A stretch of 64,000 bases of DNA from Mimachlamys varia (Eukaryota > Mollusca > Bivalvia > Pectinida > Pectinidae), in assembly GCA_947623455.1 (NCBI GenBank), contig OX392532.1, positions 47,495,058-47,559,057 on the forward strand. Direction: 5' to 3'. Shown one piece after another: positions 37,996-49,287 of the stretch. The translations under genes and the position numbers were made by a program. The notes beneath the pieces are model-generated. The model was given only the letters and a program-made list of their open reading frames with translations. It searched no databases and was not told the origin of the DNA. Positions within the stretch are counted from its first letter, which is position 1. Every line of letters begins with the position of its first letter.

Positions 37996-37999
37996 TCAA

Positions 38000-39340
38000 G
38001 GTTGTTGCTGGATTTAATTCATGTTATATACCGCTTTAAGTTATATCATCATTTGCTATCTAGTGAGTAAAAAGAGGTTGTGACCTAAGTGATTGTATTC
38101 AAGTCACGAAACATTACCTATTAATAAATAAATTATGGACCTGCATTGTCCCCTATAACTTTCGTAAACCATTTTGCAATACTGTTATTAATTAAAATTT
38201 TTCGAATATATATTTCACGAGATTTGACAATTTTATTAGATATGCTAGACTACAGAACGTTTTAGTTTTTGATATAGAATGCATACCCATATACATAATT
38301 CAGAAAGTGTGTCACAATTCACAATGGGAAATGGCAGGTTCACCGGCTAATGTTAAAGGGGAATTCAAAAGCACTAACAAGAAATATGACATATATGAAA
38401 AACAGGAAAACATAATTATTAGAGAACTTCTAAGCAGTCAAGGACAAGACTATAGCACTTTTTTTCTAAACGGGGAAACTGCATGTCTTAATAATAGATG
38501 ATAGAACATTCGATCATGATTGTGAGAGATGATGTACGGTCAATATATTAATTCTTACTCTAGTTAGACTCTATTCAACTACTAAACGTAACATGTTTCA
38601 TTTATCGATTGATATGACAAGATAACAATGCCCTTGAGCAGGATTGTGCCAAGGGAGACACCTGTTGACAAAGAAGATTCCACTTAATGAGATAGGAATA
38701 GTTCAAACAACGCGGAACGATGAACCTAAAAACAATATTACCAGCTCATGGCGGTTAACGTTACAGGTCACGTCTACCCTAGAAATGCTCCTTTATTTCG
38801 TCTGTGGGATATGAATGCAGTTGAACAGCCAACTTCCACAACGAATTGTTTCGTCCAATGTTTAATTTTAAGAAAATGGAGAACCTCGAAAATTAGCCGT
38901 CTACTTCGAACTTGTAAACTATGCTGCTGTTCACTTGCAGCTGAGCCTTACCATCTAGACATTATTTTTCCACGAAGACACGTAAAAAAATTTGATAACT
39001 TATGTTATCTTCAACCACTTAAGAATTATATTATGTCATCAAAATATCACTCTCTGTTTTTGGTTCTGCATAACTGTGCTGAACAATCAACGTACACTAC
39101 CAGGTTGAATAACGTTCCTTCAATGACGGAGAATATGTTTTTACATTTCTTTGAAACGTAGACTTGAACAGTCTCCAGAACATGGGACAAACTTACAGAA
39201 TGGTCTTCAACCATTTATTGAAATAACCCATGCTGATTGAACAATAAGGGTCGAATAATGCTTTGAACTCAACTGAATTCATCACCTTAAGAAGACCATA
39301 TCAAGATTCAGTCATGATATAAACTAGTCATGGAAATAAG
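38000..39340. other. Non-coding region
   Basis: Holds two open frames, 38307-38501 and 38748-39161 (+), with no domain or splice support. I do not call them genes. Confidence 0.45.
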
Positions 39341-39344
39341 TGGC

Positions 39345-39452
39345 CGCTCCGGCTGTATGTTCCTCAGGGAGTTGAGAAAGATATTGGCTTATTGCAACAG
39401 TCCTATAAACACGGATAACCATTAACAAACCGCTTTGAGACGAAACAAATCA
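39345..39452 (+). mobile_element. SINE tail fragment
   Basis: 'tgtatgttcctcagggagttg' + 'agaaagatattggc' and 'accgctttgaga' match the 3' part of the SINE family at 2.2 and 19.4 kb. The head is absent. Confidence 0.5.
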
Positions 39453-39697
39453 GGGAATACCGAAGGGTCAACAAAACCATAATCCGAATTCACAATCGAT
39501 TAACTAGGAGCAAAACAGATTAACATAACATTTACATTATTTATTAGAATTAGGTTGTTGTAAAACTTAGAATTATAAATGTGAACATGACTCCTTCGGA
39601 CATGCTTACATCGATAACGTAAGCATCATTTTATTTCACTGACAGTTATCAAGATATTCAATCCCTTATAGTTTTAAAGTCCAAAAAATAAGTAAAG

Positions 39698-40127
39698 ATA
39701 TGCTGCACCTCTTAAATTTAGTAATAGAAACAGTATGCCGAAAAAATGAATTAAACTGCATCATACAGCTGTTTCGTCCTCCTAGGACTCTTCAGTGATG
39801 CTAGGCGCCAAAAAGTAGGAATCCAAAATTTCTAAACTAATGTAGAAACAGAAGGGTCAAGTGCGTAAAACCCCTTTGATTTATGAATTTAGAAGTAAGA
39901 TTAAACAAGTTCTGTATAATTTCAAATCGTGTACTACGAAAATGTGTACCGTGCCACTACTCAAATGAGATTAACTGTGGCTATGGAGGCTCCAGCAAAC
40001 CTCGGGGACTAAAAAATCCACCAGCAGAGTCTGCCACACCCTATCATAAAGATCACGTAACACACACATATGCTGCACCTCTTAAATTTAGTAATAGATA
40101 CAGTATGCCGAAAAAATGAATTAAGTT
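39698..40127. repeat. Pair of ~54-bp direct repeats about 366 bp apart
   Basis: 'atgctgcacctcttaaattt' + 'agtaatagaaacagtatgcc' + 'gaaaaaatgaatta' at about 39703 recurs almost unchanged at about 40069. The interior (39925-39987) shares 'gtactacgaaaatg', 'gtaccgtg', 'cactactcaaa' and 'gtggctatg' with 61650-61716. This could be a small LTR-like or recombined element, or two fragments of one repeat. Confidence 0.5.
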
Positions 40128-40187
40128 AAGTTTAATCTAATCTAATTTCTTCCGTCATATAACCTGAAACTTTATTGTAATTTTACA

Positions 40188-40535
40188 ACATACAAAATGT
40201 ACGTTTGTAACCACTAATATGTATTATAGTTCTGTAATTTATTATACTACAACATAAGTGTGTAACCACTAATATGTATTATAGTTCTGTAATTTATTAT
40301 ACTACAACATAAGTGTGTAACCACTAATATGTATTATAGTTCTGTACTTTATTATACTACAACATACATTTGTAACCACTATTATGTATTATAGTTCTGT
40401 AATTTATTATGCTACAATATACGTTTGTAACCACTAATATGTATTATAGTTTTGTAATTTATTATACTACACTATACGTTTGTAACCACTAATAGTTCTG
40501 TAATTTATTTTACTACAATATACATTTGTAATTAC
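40188..40535. repeat. About 57-bp tandem repeat, six copies
   Basis: The unit is 'gtaaccactaatatgtatta' + 'tagttctgtaatttattata' + 'ctacaacataagtgt', with the last copies degraded. It abuts the tRNA-like repeat that follows and may derive from that element's 3' tail, because 'gtaatttatt..ac..tac' words occur in both. Confidence 0.75.
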
Positions 40536-41200
40536 TAGGTAACGGTCGTAGGTAATTCTAGCTAGGCGAAATGGTGCCGGGACAGGTAACAAGTCAAAAA
40601 GTCTTCCTTCTTCATTTGTGTTTCCGTGCTATTTATAAATATATTTAATACAATGTATCATATACACTAAGTGATGTTGAACCGAAGGTTAAACTGTTAA
40701 TTTCCTGTTGTAATCGTACCATTGTTAATATATGTAATATTTGTACAATTCGTATCCGTGTACATACAAATGTATATGCAAGGTATTCACATCATATAAT
40801 AGACGAGTTGCCACTATAATCAAGTCAGAATACCGGACCGTCTATCTCTGCTACATCGAAACATCCTTTTTGGGGGATGTCGAGTTGGCGCCGTGGTAAC
40901 GGCCGCAGATATTTCTGGCTAGGCGAGTTGGCGCCGTGGTAACGGCCGCAGATATTTCTGGCTAGGCGAGTTGGCGCCGTGGTAACGGCCGCAGATATTT
41001 CTGGCTAGGCGATTTGGTGCCGGAGATCGTGAGTTCGAAGCACGAACAGGGCACGAGTCAAATATTGTCTTACTTCGTCAATTGTGTATCAGTGTTATTT
41101 GTTATTACTGTTATGTACTATTATTCTGTATATTGTCATTTATAATATTACAATATACGTTTGTCATTACTACGACTCCTATTGTGTTTTATGATTCTGT
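40536..41200 (+). mobile_element. tRNA-like SINE copies with an expanded 43-bp head
   Basis: A full copy at about 40965-41170 has 'gttggcgccgtggtaacgg' (A-box-like), 'gagttcgaagcacg' (B-box-like) and the downstream 'agggcacgagtcaaatattg'. Upstream, its 43-bp head 'gcgagttggcgccgtggt' + 'aacggccgcagatattt' + 'ctggctag' is tandemly repeated three times (40881-41010). A second, degraded copy lies at 40536-40640. Confidence 0.6.
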
Positions 41201-42004
41201 GATTTGTAATATAAAAATATACAATCGAACCACAAAAAGTAAAAAAATCATAGAAACAACAAAAAATATATATCAAAGTACACAATTTATTTTATTTAAA
41301 ATATTTTTAAATGTGCAAAATATTTTTCATAATTTTGCAGTATATGAAATACAATAAATGTGAAAACCAAAATATTTGTTTAAGATAAAATATTTCCATG
41401 TAAAATATCTGTAACATGGAAGTGTACGGGTACAACCTTTTAAGTGTGTGAGATATATAGGGTTCCCAACATAAGGAGGTCTTTACATATACAATAAAAG
41501 TACAAATTTGTACATTGCTTCCTGTAATATGCAAGATGTGCTAACATTCATATGAAGCTTTATCATGAAAATATATCATATTAAGGAATTACTCAAACAC
41601 ATCTAGATTCCAATCAATGTCGTTTTGAAACAGTATGTGTTCGTATTAAATAGAATCCTCCCACAAATCGTACTTTATAAAAAAAAAGCAAAAATAAGTT
41701 TCAATTATACCAACTGGAAATGTTCAAAAAACAATAACAAAAAATGAGTAAACACATGGTTTGCTAATAGTAGCCCGAATTGTCATTTTAGCAATACTCG
41801 TTTTAAAGCTACATGTACATCTGACATTGATATTATTTGCATACACCGTAAAATTACATAACGTGTCTGTTTCAAGTTTTGCATGATTAAATTACCACTA
41901 GAGAGCTGATTTAATAAGTCAACATTACTGCATACTCCAATATCAGTATTATAATAAACAAACACATCCAAGTCATATTGTTTATATGCTAGACCTTCAA
42001 ACTT
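41200..42004. other. AT-rich non-coding region
   Basis: Very A/T-rich. I see no element ends or coding potential. Confidence 0.45.
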
Positions 42005-43975
42005 CAAAAAAGGTAACTTAGAAATTTGATTTTGTAATAATGTAATATTCAGATTTAAGATCCATTGACCAACGGGATATATTTAAAACAATGAAAAATG
42101 TTAAAACAAATACATTGTATAGCAAAATCAAAATCTTAGTAGACTCAAATTCATTTAAGGTCGGTTTGAATTTATAGTTAAGAGTACATCTATGATTAAA
42201 AACTATGCTTTTTCACTCAAATTAATAAACATACCTATTCAACAGTGTATAATCAGGGGTTTAACCTAAATCGTTTGTCACGGGACTGAGCTTCGTTACC
42301 AAAACAAAAATGACGAACTGACAACGCCTCGCTGCACAACGATGAGTTCTTTTTTTCTAATATTCAGCATAGTGAATGTTTTTATGACTTAGATAGTATC
42401 ACGATTCGGATCTAGAGTAAGTATTCTATCCAATCTGGGTACTTACATATATAATACTTGATGTTGTTCAGTCAGAAAAAAGCTAATGATGAAAAACCTC
42501 CGTGTTTGCGAGTTCAAAAATAGTCGTGTCAATGATGTTGGTGTTGTTTTGATATCCTGCTTCTCTCGGGTGTTAAGAGTAAACCTTCCGTCCACTACAA
42601 ACCAACTTTACGAAACTCAATCCCATGTCATACGATTTAGGTTAAACCCCATGGTGATATCAGCTTGTGTTCACAATATACAGCATTTTAAATAAAAATA
42701 TTGATTTTATAATCGTAATATTGTAAAACACGAAATGTTCTTGGGTACTTTCGGTCATGGTTTGACGCTGTTCTGATCGTTTCGTGGTACAAACGTTCGT
42801 GGGCATATTTCATTAACCAAAAGAAGACATTTGCACGTTTTGCAATGTCATCGTATTTATTTCGTGGTTCATTAGCAACCACGAAAACCACGATTTTTTT
42901 ATGCACAACGAGCATTTCATGTTATAGTAACAGTAACACATTTTATTGAAAACTAGAAAAATATCCTCAATACAAGAGTCATCCCGCCATGAATGCTATT
43001 ATTGTATTAATGCAATATTGGAATGTATGGCACAATTCATACACAATACAAATATTATCTTATCATAAAAAAAGTTTAATGTAACACGACGTGTACATTA
43101 CCAAATTATTATAATTTTTATTAAATTATGATAAAACAGAATATAAAAATGATATTGAAAAACAAAATACATCATACATGGTTTATACACTATTAAGACA
43201 CTGCAATATATTTACATTTGTTATGCATCCTTTCACTGTTATGCATAAGACTATGACAACATTTGTTATTGTAACGTCGTCAATTTTTATTGTGACGTCA
43301 TAAATGTCCTTGTTGTCAATATGATATTGCAGTTCGAAAAAATTAGGAAAAAAATAAATAAAGCATAATCACCTTATCAAAATGTAAATATAAATAATAC
43401 ATATCTGAGAATATATTGTGTTGGTCATATGGCACACATTTTAATCGCTGACAAACTTAAATACAGACCTACCGGTCGGTATTTTTGTTTGTCAACAATA
43501 ACTCCCTGATTAGAGACCATAACAACATTTGCCTAGACATTAATGCAAGAATTCTAGTGATGGTTTAGGGATTCGTTAAAGATACTAAACGATTTGACTA
43601 GATTATAACTACTTATTTAGCTATCTTTGTATTACACTTGTGTATTGAATTATCCCAGCATTAAATTGTATATATGTACTGTCCATTAGCTGCTTTGCAT
43701 TTTTATTTCTCTATAGCATGCTACAATTTCTATTACAATATCGAAGTAATGAAATTATAAAAAAAGTAATTACATGTAGTTAACAATATGTATCTTATAT
43801 ATGTTATCTATGTTTCATCTATATTTGAATTCAGTAAGATGTGTATAAACTGTTTATAACTGTAAGGAGAGAGCGCTCATAAGCTTTGCCTATTGCCCAA
43901 TCCATTGTATCAATGAACTGAACATTAAATATTCTGAAATGAAAAAGACATTCATTGCTTAAGCAAATTACAATT
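42005..43975. repeat. 2-kb tandem duplication, copy 1
   Basis: It begins 'gtaacttagaaatttgat' and ends near 'agacattcattgctt'. The block is repeated directly downstream at 43999 with ~95% visual identity and small indels. Both copies are non-coding; the ORFs at 42486 and 44477 correspond to each other but diverge at their ends. Confidence 0.9.
42722..42925. mobile_element. Small inverted-repeat element inside copy 1
   Basis: 'aacacgaaatgttc' near the left end pairs with 'gagcatttcatgtt' at the right end. The interior repeats 'cgtggt' and 'accacgaa' in both orientations, a pattern common in molluscan MITEs. The matching position in copy 2 (44697-44893) is also occupied, so insertion predates the duplication. 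Confidence 0.5.
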
Positions 43976-43998
43976 TCGTGGAGGTCAATATAACATAT

Positions 43999-46045
43999 AA
44001 ACAGTAACTTAGAAATTTGATTTTGTAATAATGTAATATTCAGATTTAAGATTCATTGACCAGCGGAAAATATGTAAAACAATGAAAATGTTGAAAAAAA
44101 ATACATTGTATAGCAAAATCAAAATCTTAGTATACTCAAATTCCTTTAAGGTCGGTTTGAATTTATAGTTTAGAGTACATCTATGATTAAAAACTATGCT
44201 TTTTCACTCAAGTTAATATACATACCTATTTAACAGTGAATAATCAGGGGTTTAACCTAAATCGTTTGTCATGGGACTGAAATTCGTTACCAAAACAAAA
44301 ATGACGAACTGACAACGCCTCGCTACACAATGATGAGTTCACTTTTTCTAATATTCAGCATAGTGAATGTTTTTATGACTTAAATAGTATCACGATTCAG
44401 ATCTAGAGTAAATATGCTATCAAATCTGGGTACTTACATATGTAATACTTGATGTTGTTCAGTTAGAAAAAAGCTAATGATGAAAAACCTCCGTGTTTGC
44501 GCGTTCAAAAATAGTCGTGTCAGTGATTTTGGTGTTGTTTTGATATCCTGCTACTCTCAGGTGTTAAGAGTAAACCTTCCGTCCACTACAAACCAACTTT
44601 ACGAAACTCAATCCCATGTCATACGATTTAGGATAACCCAATGTTTTCACAATATACAGCATTAAATTTAAAAATATGAATTTTATAATCGTAATATTGT
44701 ATAACATTAAATGTTCGTGGGTACTTTCGGTCGTGGTTTGACACTGTTCTGATCGTTTCGTGGTACAAACGTTCGTGGGCATATTTCATTTACAAACAGA
44801 AGACACGTATTGAATGCCATCGTATTTATTTCGTGGTTTATCAGCACCACGAAAACCACGAATTTTTATGCACAACGAGCATTTCATGTTAAAGTAACAG
44901 TAACACATTTTATTGAAAACTAGAAAAATATCCTCAATACAAGAGTCATCCCGCCATGAATGCTATTATTGTATTAATGCAATATTGGAATGTATGGCAC
45001 AATTTATACACAATACAAATATTATCTTATCATAAAAAAAGTTTAATGTAACACGACGGGTACATTACCAAAGCTCTTTATTAAATTATGATAAAACAGA
45101 ATATAAAAATGATATTGAAAAACAAAATACATCATACATGGTTTATACACTATTAAGACACTGCAATATATTAACATTTGTTATGCATCCTTTCACTGTT
45201 ATGCATAAGACTATGATAACATTTGTCATTGTAACGTCGTCAATTTTTATTGTGATGTCACAAATCTCCTTGTTGTCAATATGGTATTGCAGTTCAAAAA
45301 AAATTAGGAAAAAAATAAATAAAGCATAATCACCCTATCAAAATGTAAATATAAATAATACATATCTGTGAAAATATTGTGTTGGTCATATGGCACACAG
45401 TGTTATTGCTGACAAACTTAAATACAGACCTACCGGGCAGTATTTTGTTTGTCATCAATAGCTTATTGTGATTAAAGACCATAACAACATTTGCCTAGAC
45501 ATTCATTGTTTAAAGATCCAAGGCAAATTCTCATGAATTCTATTTCTGCTTTTTTTGACACTATTCCATTAATTACTCTTATTTTCCTATATGGATGTCA
45601 AAATCTCGATGTCAATATTAATGCAAGAATTCTGGAGATAGTTCAGTGATTCGTTAAAGATACTAAACGATTTGACTAGATTATAACTACTTATTTAGCT
45701 ATCTTTGTATTAGACTTGTGTATGGAATTATCCCAGCACAAAACTATACTACATGAACATGTATGTGCTGTCCATTAGCTGCTCTGCCTATTTTTTTCTC
45801 TATAGCATGCTACAATTTCTATTACAATATCGAAATGAAATTATAATAGTAATGACACATAGTTAACAATAGGTATCTTATATATGTTATCTATGTTTCA
45901 TCTATATTTGAATTCAGTAAGATGTGTATAAACTGTTTATAACTGTAAGGAGAGGGCGCTCATAAACTTTGCCTATTGCCCAATCCATTGTATCAAAGAA
46001 CTGAACAATAAATATTCTGAAATGAAAGAGACATTCATTGCACAT
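43999..46045. repeat. 2-kb tandem duplication, copy 2
   Basis: Counterpart of 42005-43975. The main difference is a ~104-bp segment at about 45505-45615 ('ttgtttaaagatccaagg'...) present only here. Copy 2 also has small deletions, for example at about 44640, where 'gtgatatcagcttgt' of copy 1 is absent. Confidence 0.9.
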
Positions 46046-46700
46046 ACATATATCGTATACTGTCAATATATAGTGAGCACATCGTACATAGATCGTATAT
46101 GGTTATTATATAGTGCGCACATCGTACAAAGATCGTATACGGTTAATAGTGAGCATATAGTACTTAGATGATCGTATACACACCGTTGATATATACTGCG
46201 CACAACTTTTTGATTAAATAATCGTTCGTCCAGTTGTGCGCACCCCTCCGCACAACAGTGCGTTTTGTTCAGCAGTTATGATTATAAACACACCATTCAT
46301 AGATCTTATACTGTCAATAGTATAACGAAAAAATAAATAAACACAACAGAAAAACAAGGAGCTAGTTTGTAATATTTGGTTTGGTTTATTTTTTACGTCC
46401 CATTAACAGCCAGGGTTTGTAATAAGAGCTGTTAAAGTGAGTGTTAAACTGTCAAATTAATTAGTTTGACTCCCAGGTAACAGTACAGGTAAATACCGTG
46501 CTAATGATTGACCTGGGTGCTACCTGGTTGTTGCCAAACTTAAAGAGCCGATAGACGATAGTCATCGCACAACGTCATCCATCGTTCACACACATGTGCG
46601 CAAGTTATAATCGTTGTAAAAGTTGTTTCTTTCTCACATCATGTACACATCGTTCACACACAATGCGCACATCGCCCGCACACCACCCACTGTAAAAACT
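46040..46700. repeat. Region rich in 'gtgcgcac' and 'atcgtacac' words
   Basis: Short degenerate repeats such as 'gagcacatcgtacatagatc', 'cgtatacggttaatag' and 'agttgtgcgcac' occur at 46045-46270. 'catcgcacaacgtcatcc' and 'cgttcacacaca..gcgcac' occur at 46565-46690. They share vocabulary with 61998-62955. Between them, 'tacgtcccattaacagccag' at about 46395 resembles the end of an abundant bivalve repeat. Confidence 0.5.
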
Positions 46701-46701
46701 A

Positions 46702-47160
46702 TTGTGTGATACCATATCACCACAAATAGAGGGAAAGATAATGGACTATAATATAATAATTAATTTAAATAGCTGTTTGGCTAACATAAAATATACAATA
46801 TTTACAATTTCAGAAATAATAGTATACTGGTACATTTTAAAAGCTATATTTACATTTGATCTACATCCTTACATTGTAATGCATTGTGTGGGTAAATATT
46901 GTGATGGGATTATAATAACATTTGCTATTGTATAGTCATCAATCTCTATTGTGACGTCATCGTTTTCACTGTAGCAAGCATCTGATTCGCGGTTCAAAAA
47001 ACTGTTCAAAGTAACTAAAATGTTAATATAAAACATGAATATTTTAACAAATGCTGTTATGGTATAACAACGCAATTTTTTGTTGTCGACAAACTTAATA
47101 AACCCTCCCCTACCGGGGTAATACCGATACGAGTTATAGGACCATAACAACTATCGTTGA
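46702..47160. repeat. Diverged partial third copy of the 2-kb block
   Basis: The order of words (tttacatttg, gcatt..gtg, ataacatttgctattgta, 'gtcatcaatctctattgtg' + 'acgtcat', 'gttcaaaaaact', 'gacaaacttaa', 'accataacaac') follows 43205-43530 and 45175-45490, with extensive substitution. It lies nearer the ankyrin gene. Confidence 0.5.
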
Positions 47161-49270
47161 AATATAAGGCAAAGTGTTAACACTTTACAAATTAGCTGAT
47201 GATAACAAAGCTTAATAAATACAAACTAAATAGTACAATAATATGATAAATTAGTATACACTTATTCTAAAAAATAGTCTTCAACATTTTCATCATGAAC
47301 CTTTTTTTACAGACTCAAACATTTCCATGATGTTCAAAGTTGCCAAACCCCTGTACGACTGGATATATTTACAACACCCCTGTGAAATTCACGAACACAC
47401 TTTCATGTGTTGAAACGGTGACTATTTTTAATGAACTACTAATTCGGCAAATATAGCTCAGTGATTGTCAATCGAAAGGTTTAATTGTCATTAACATATA
47501 ACTTTAAAAGTTATAAATGGGAGATATCGATGTATTACATTTAAACTGTTTTTACATGAATTAAACTTGTCCAAAAATATAGAGGTATGTCAAGCTATAG
47601 GTAAATCTGTACACATAAAACTAAATTGTATGCTCAAATGAATATATCAAACCACGTGTATGTGTAGCCTATGTATTAAACATATTGGCTAATTCCTTGT
47701 CAACGACCTCCATGACAAAAATCGTTACAAAATACAAAAATGCTGAAGCTATTTAGAACAACATCGTTTACTTTCAACGTGTATATCTAGACCATGCGTA
47801 GAATTAATGATTTATATGTACTTCTCGAAAATCGGGGACAAATTCGCCTTTCATTTCAGCAGTCGGCTATAACCTAAGGAATATTGGCGATTTTTGATCA
47901 GGATAACTCGCGATTTAAGTCAAACACATTTACAGATAAATTTCAGGGTCACCAGTGGTATAAATGAAATAAACGCAATAAGTTCAACATGATTGGTTTC
48001 ACTCGAAAACTAAAATCACGTAGTAACATTTGATATTTGTACCAAATACAGCTGCTAAAATGTTCTTACAACTATATCATTCAAATCTCCGGTTATTGTG
48101 ACGTCATATAAGCTAATAAACGTAACCTTTCAATGCATGTGTAGATTAATTCTCAAGAACGAAAATGAAAAATGCATTATACGTAAAAGTCATTTGATAT
48201 AACATTTAACATCACGGTAGATCTACGTATGTATATGTGGGTAAGGATCAAATCTCCTCGTTACTAGTGAATGCATTTATACAAATTAACATAATGCAAA
48301 GAAGAGGAAGTGAAAACAATGATAATGACATAATCTGAATAAAGCATTGGTTTATCTTAATTATACAAGATAATTTTATAAGATAAACAGTATTGTTCTA
48401 TTTTTCCTTTCATTATTCCTATTCGTATGCCATTTTTTGTGGCGTCAACTTCTAATATTGGAAGCAGATATTTCAATTGTGTGAAGTATATTTCAATAGT
48501 GTTATGTATATTTCAATAGTGTGAGGTATATTTCAATAGTGGGAGGTATATTTCAGAGCCTTGTTAGAGGGTGTTACAAACATTATCAATAATGTAAATA
48601 TAAAATCAATATAGCCGCTCTACCGTTCCTGAAAATTTTTGTCTAAGGCGACTTCCTTTAAGATTATTTTGATTTCTTCATTGAATAAAGCTAATGATAA
48701 GCTAACATATACCAAAACAGTTTTTCATGATGCACTGGTTAGCAGATATCATCTAGTCAGAAAGTTAATGTTTGTCTACATGATCTACATAATTATGTAT
48801 AACATGTAACTTAATCCGAATTCAAAATGGCCGAAGTGTCTTCATATCAGTCTTTTTCATAATTGCAATAATTAAATAACGCATGAAACCATCGGTTTTA
48901 TCATTAGATATGTAATGGCAAGTTAAAATACAAGACCGTTTCTCGAGAATCATTTTTTGTATCAAAGGTAAGATTTTTTTGTTAATGGTTAAATATTACA
49001 TATTTCCAACTTGATGGGTCATATTGAAGGTAGTTTGCAATAGATACTTCATGAACTGATATTTCCTTCTCATGCACATGAAGCTTTTCTTAGGCATTAG
49101 ATGAGTTTTTTTTCCTCAAGTGCTAATTCTAATAACACATATACGATGTACTCCTTTCTGTCTTTATATACACTGAAAAGGATTTATTGAGTTATTTAGT
49201 TCAATATCAGATCACACACAGTTTTTGAGATATGTAATCAAACCAAGATAATTAAGCCTTGCATGTTTAA
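47160..49270. other. Non-coding region 3' of the ankyrin gene
   Basis: AT-rich sequence with four ~20-bp tandem units ('tatatttcaatagtgtgagg') at 48480-48560. A minus-strand AATAAA at 49188-49183 is a plausible polyadenylation signal for the ankyrin gene. Nothing else is recognisable. Confidence 0.5.
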
Positions 49271-49287
49271 AAAAATGGAAGATAATC

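Noticed and set aside
39883..40119. 78-residue plus-strand ORF with C/G-rich motifs
   Set aside because: It lies across a dispersed repeat shared with 61.65 kb and ends inside the direct repeat; no domain is recognisable.
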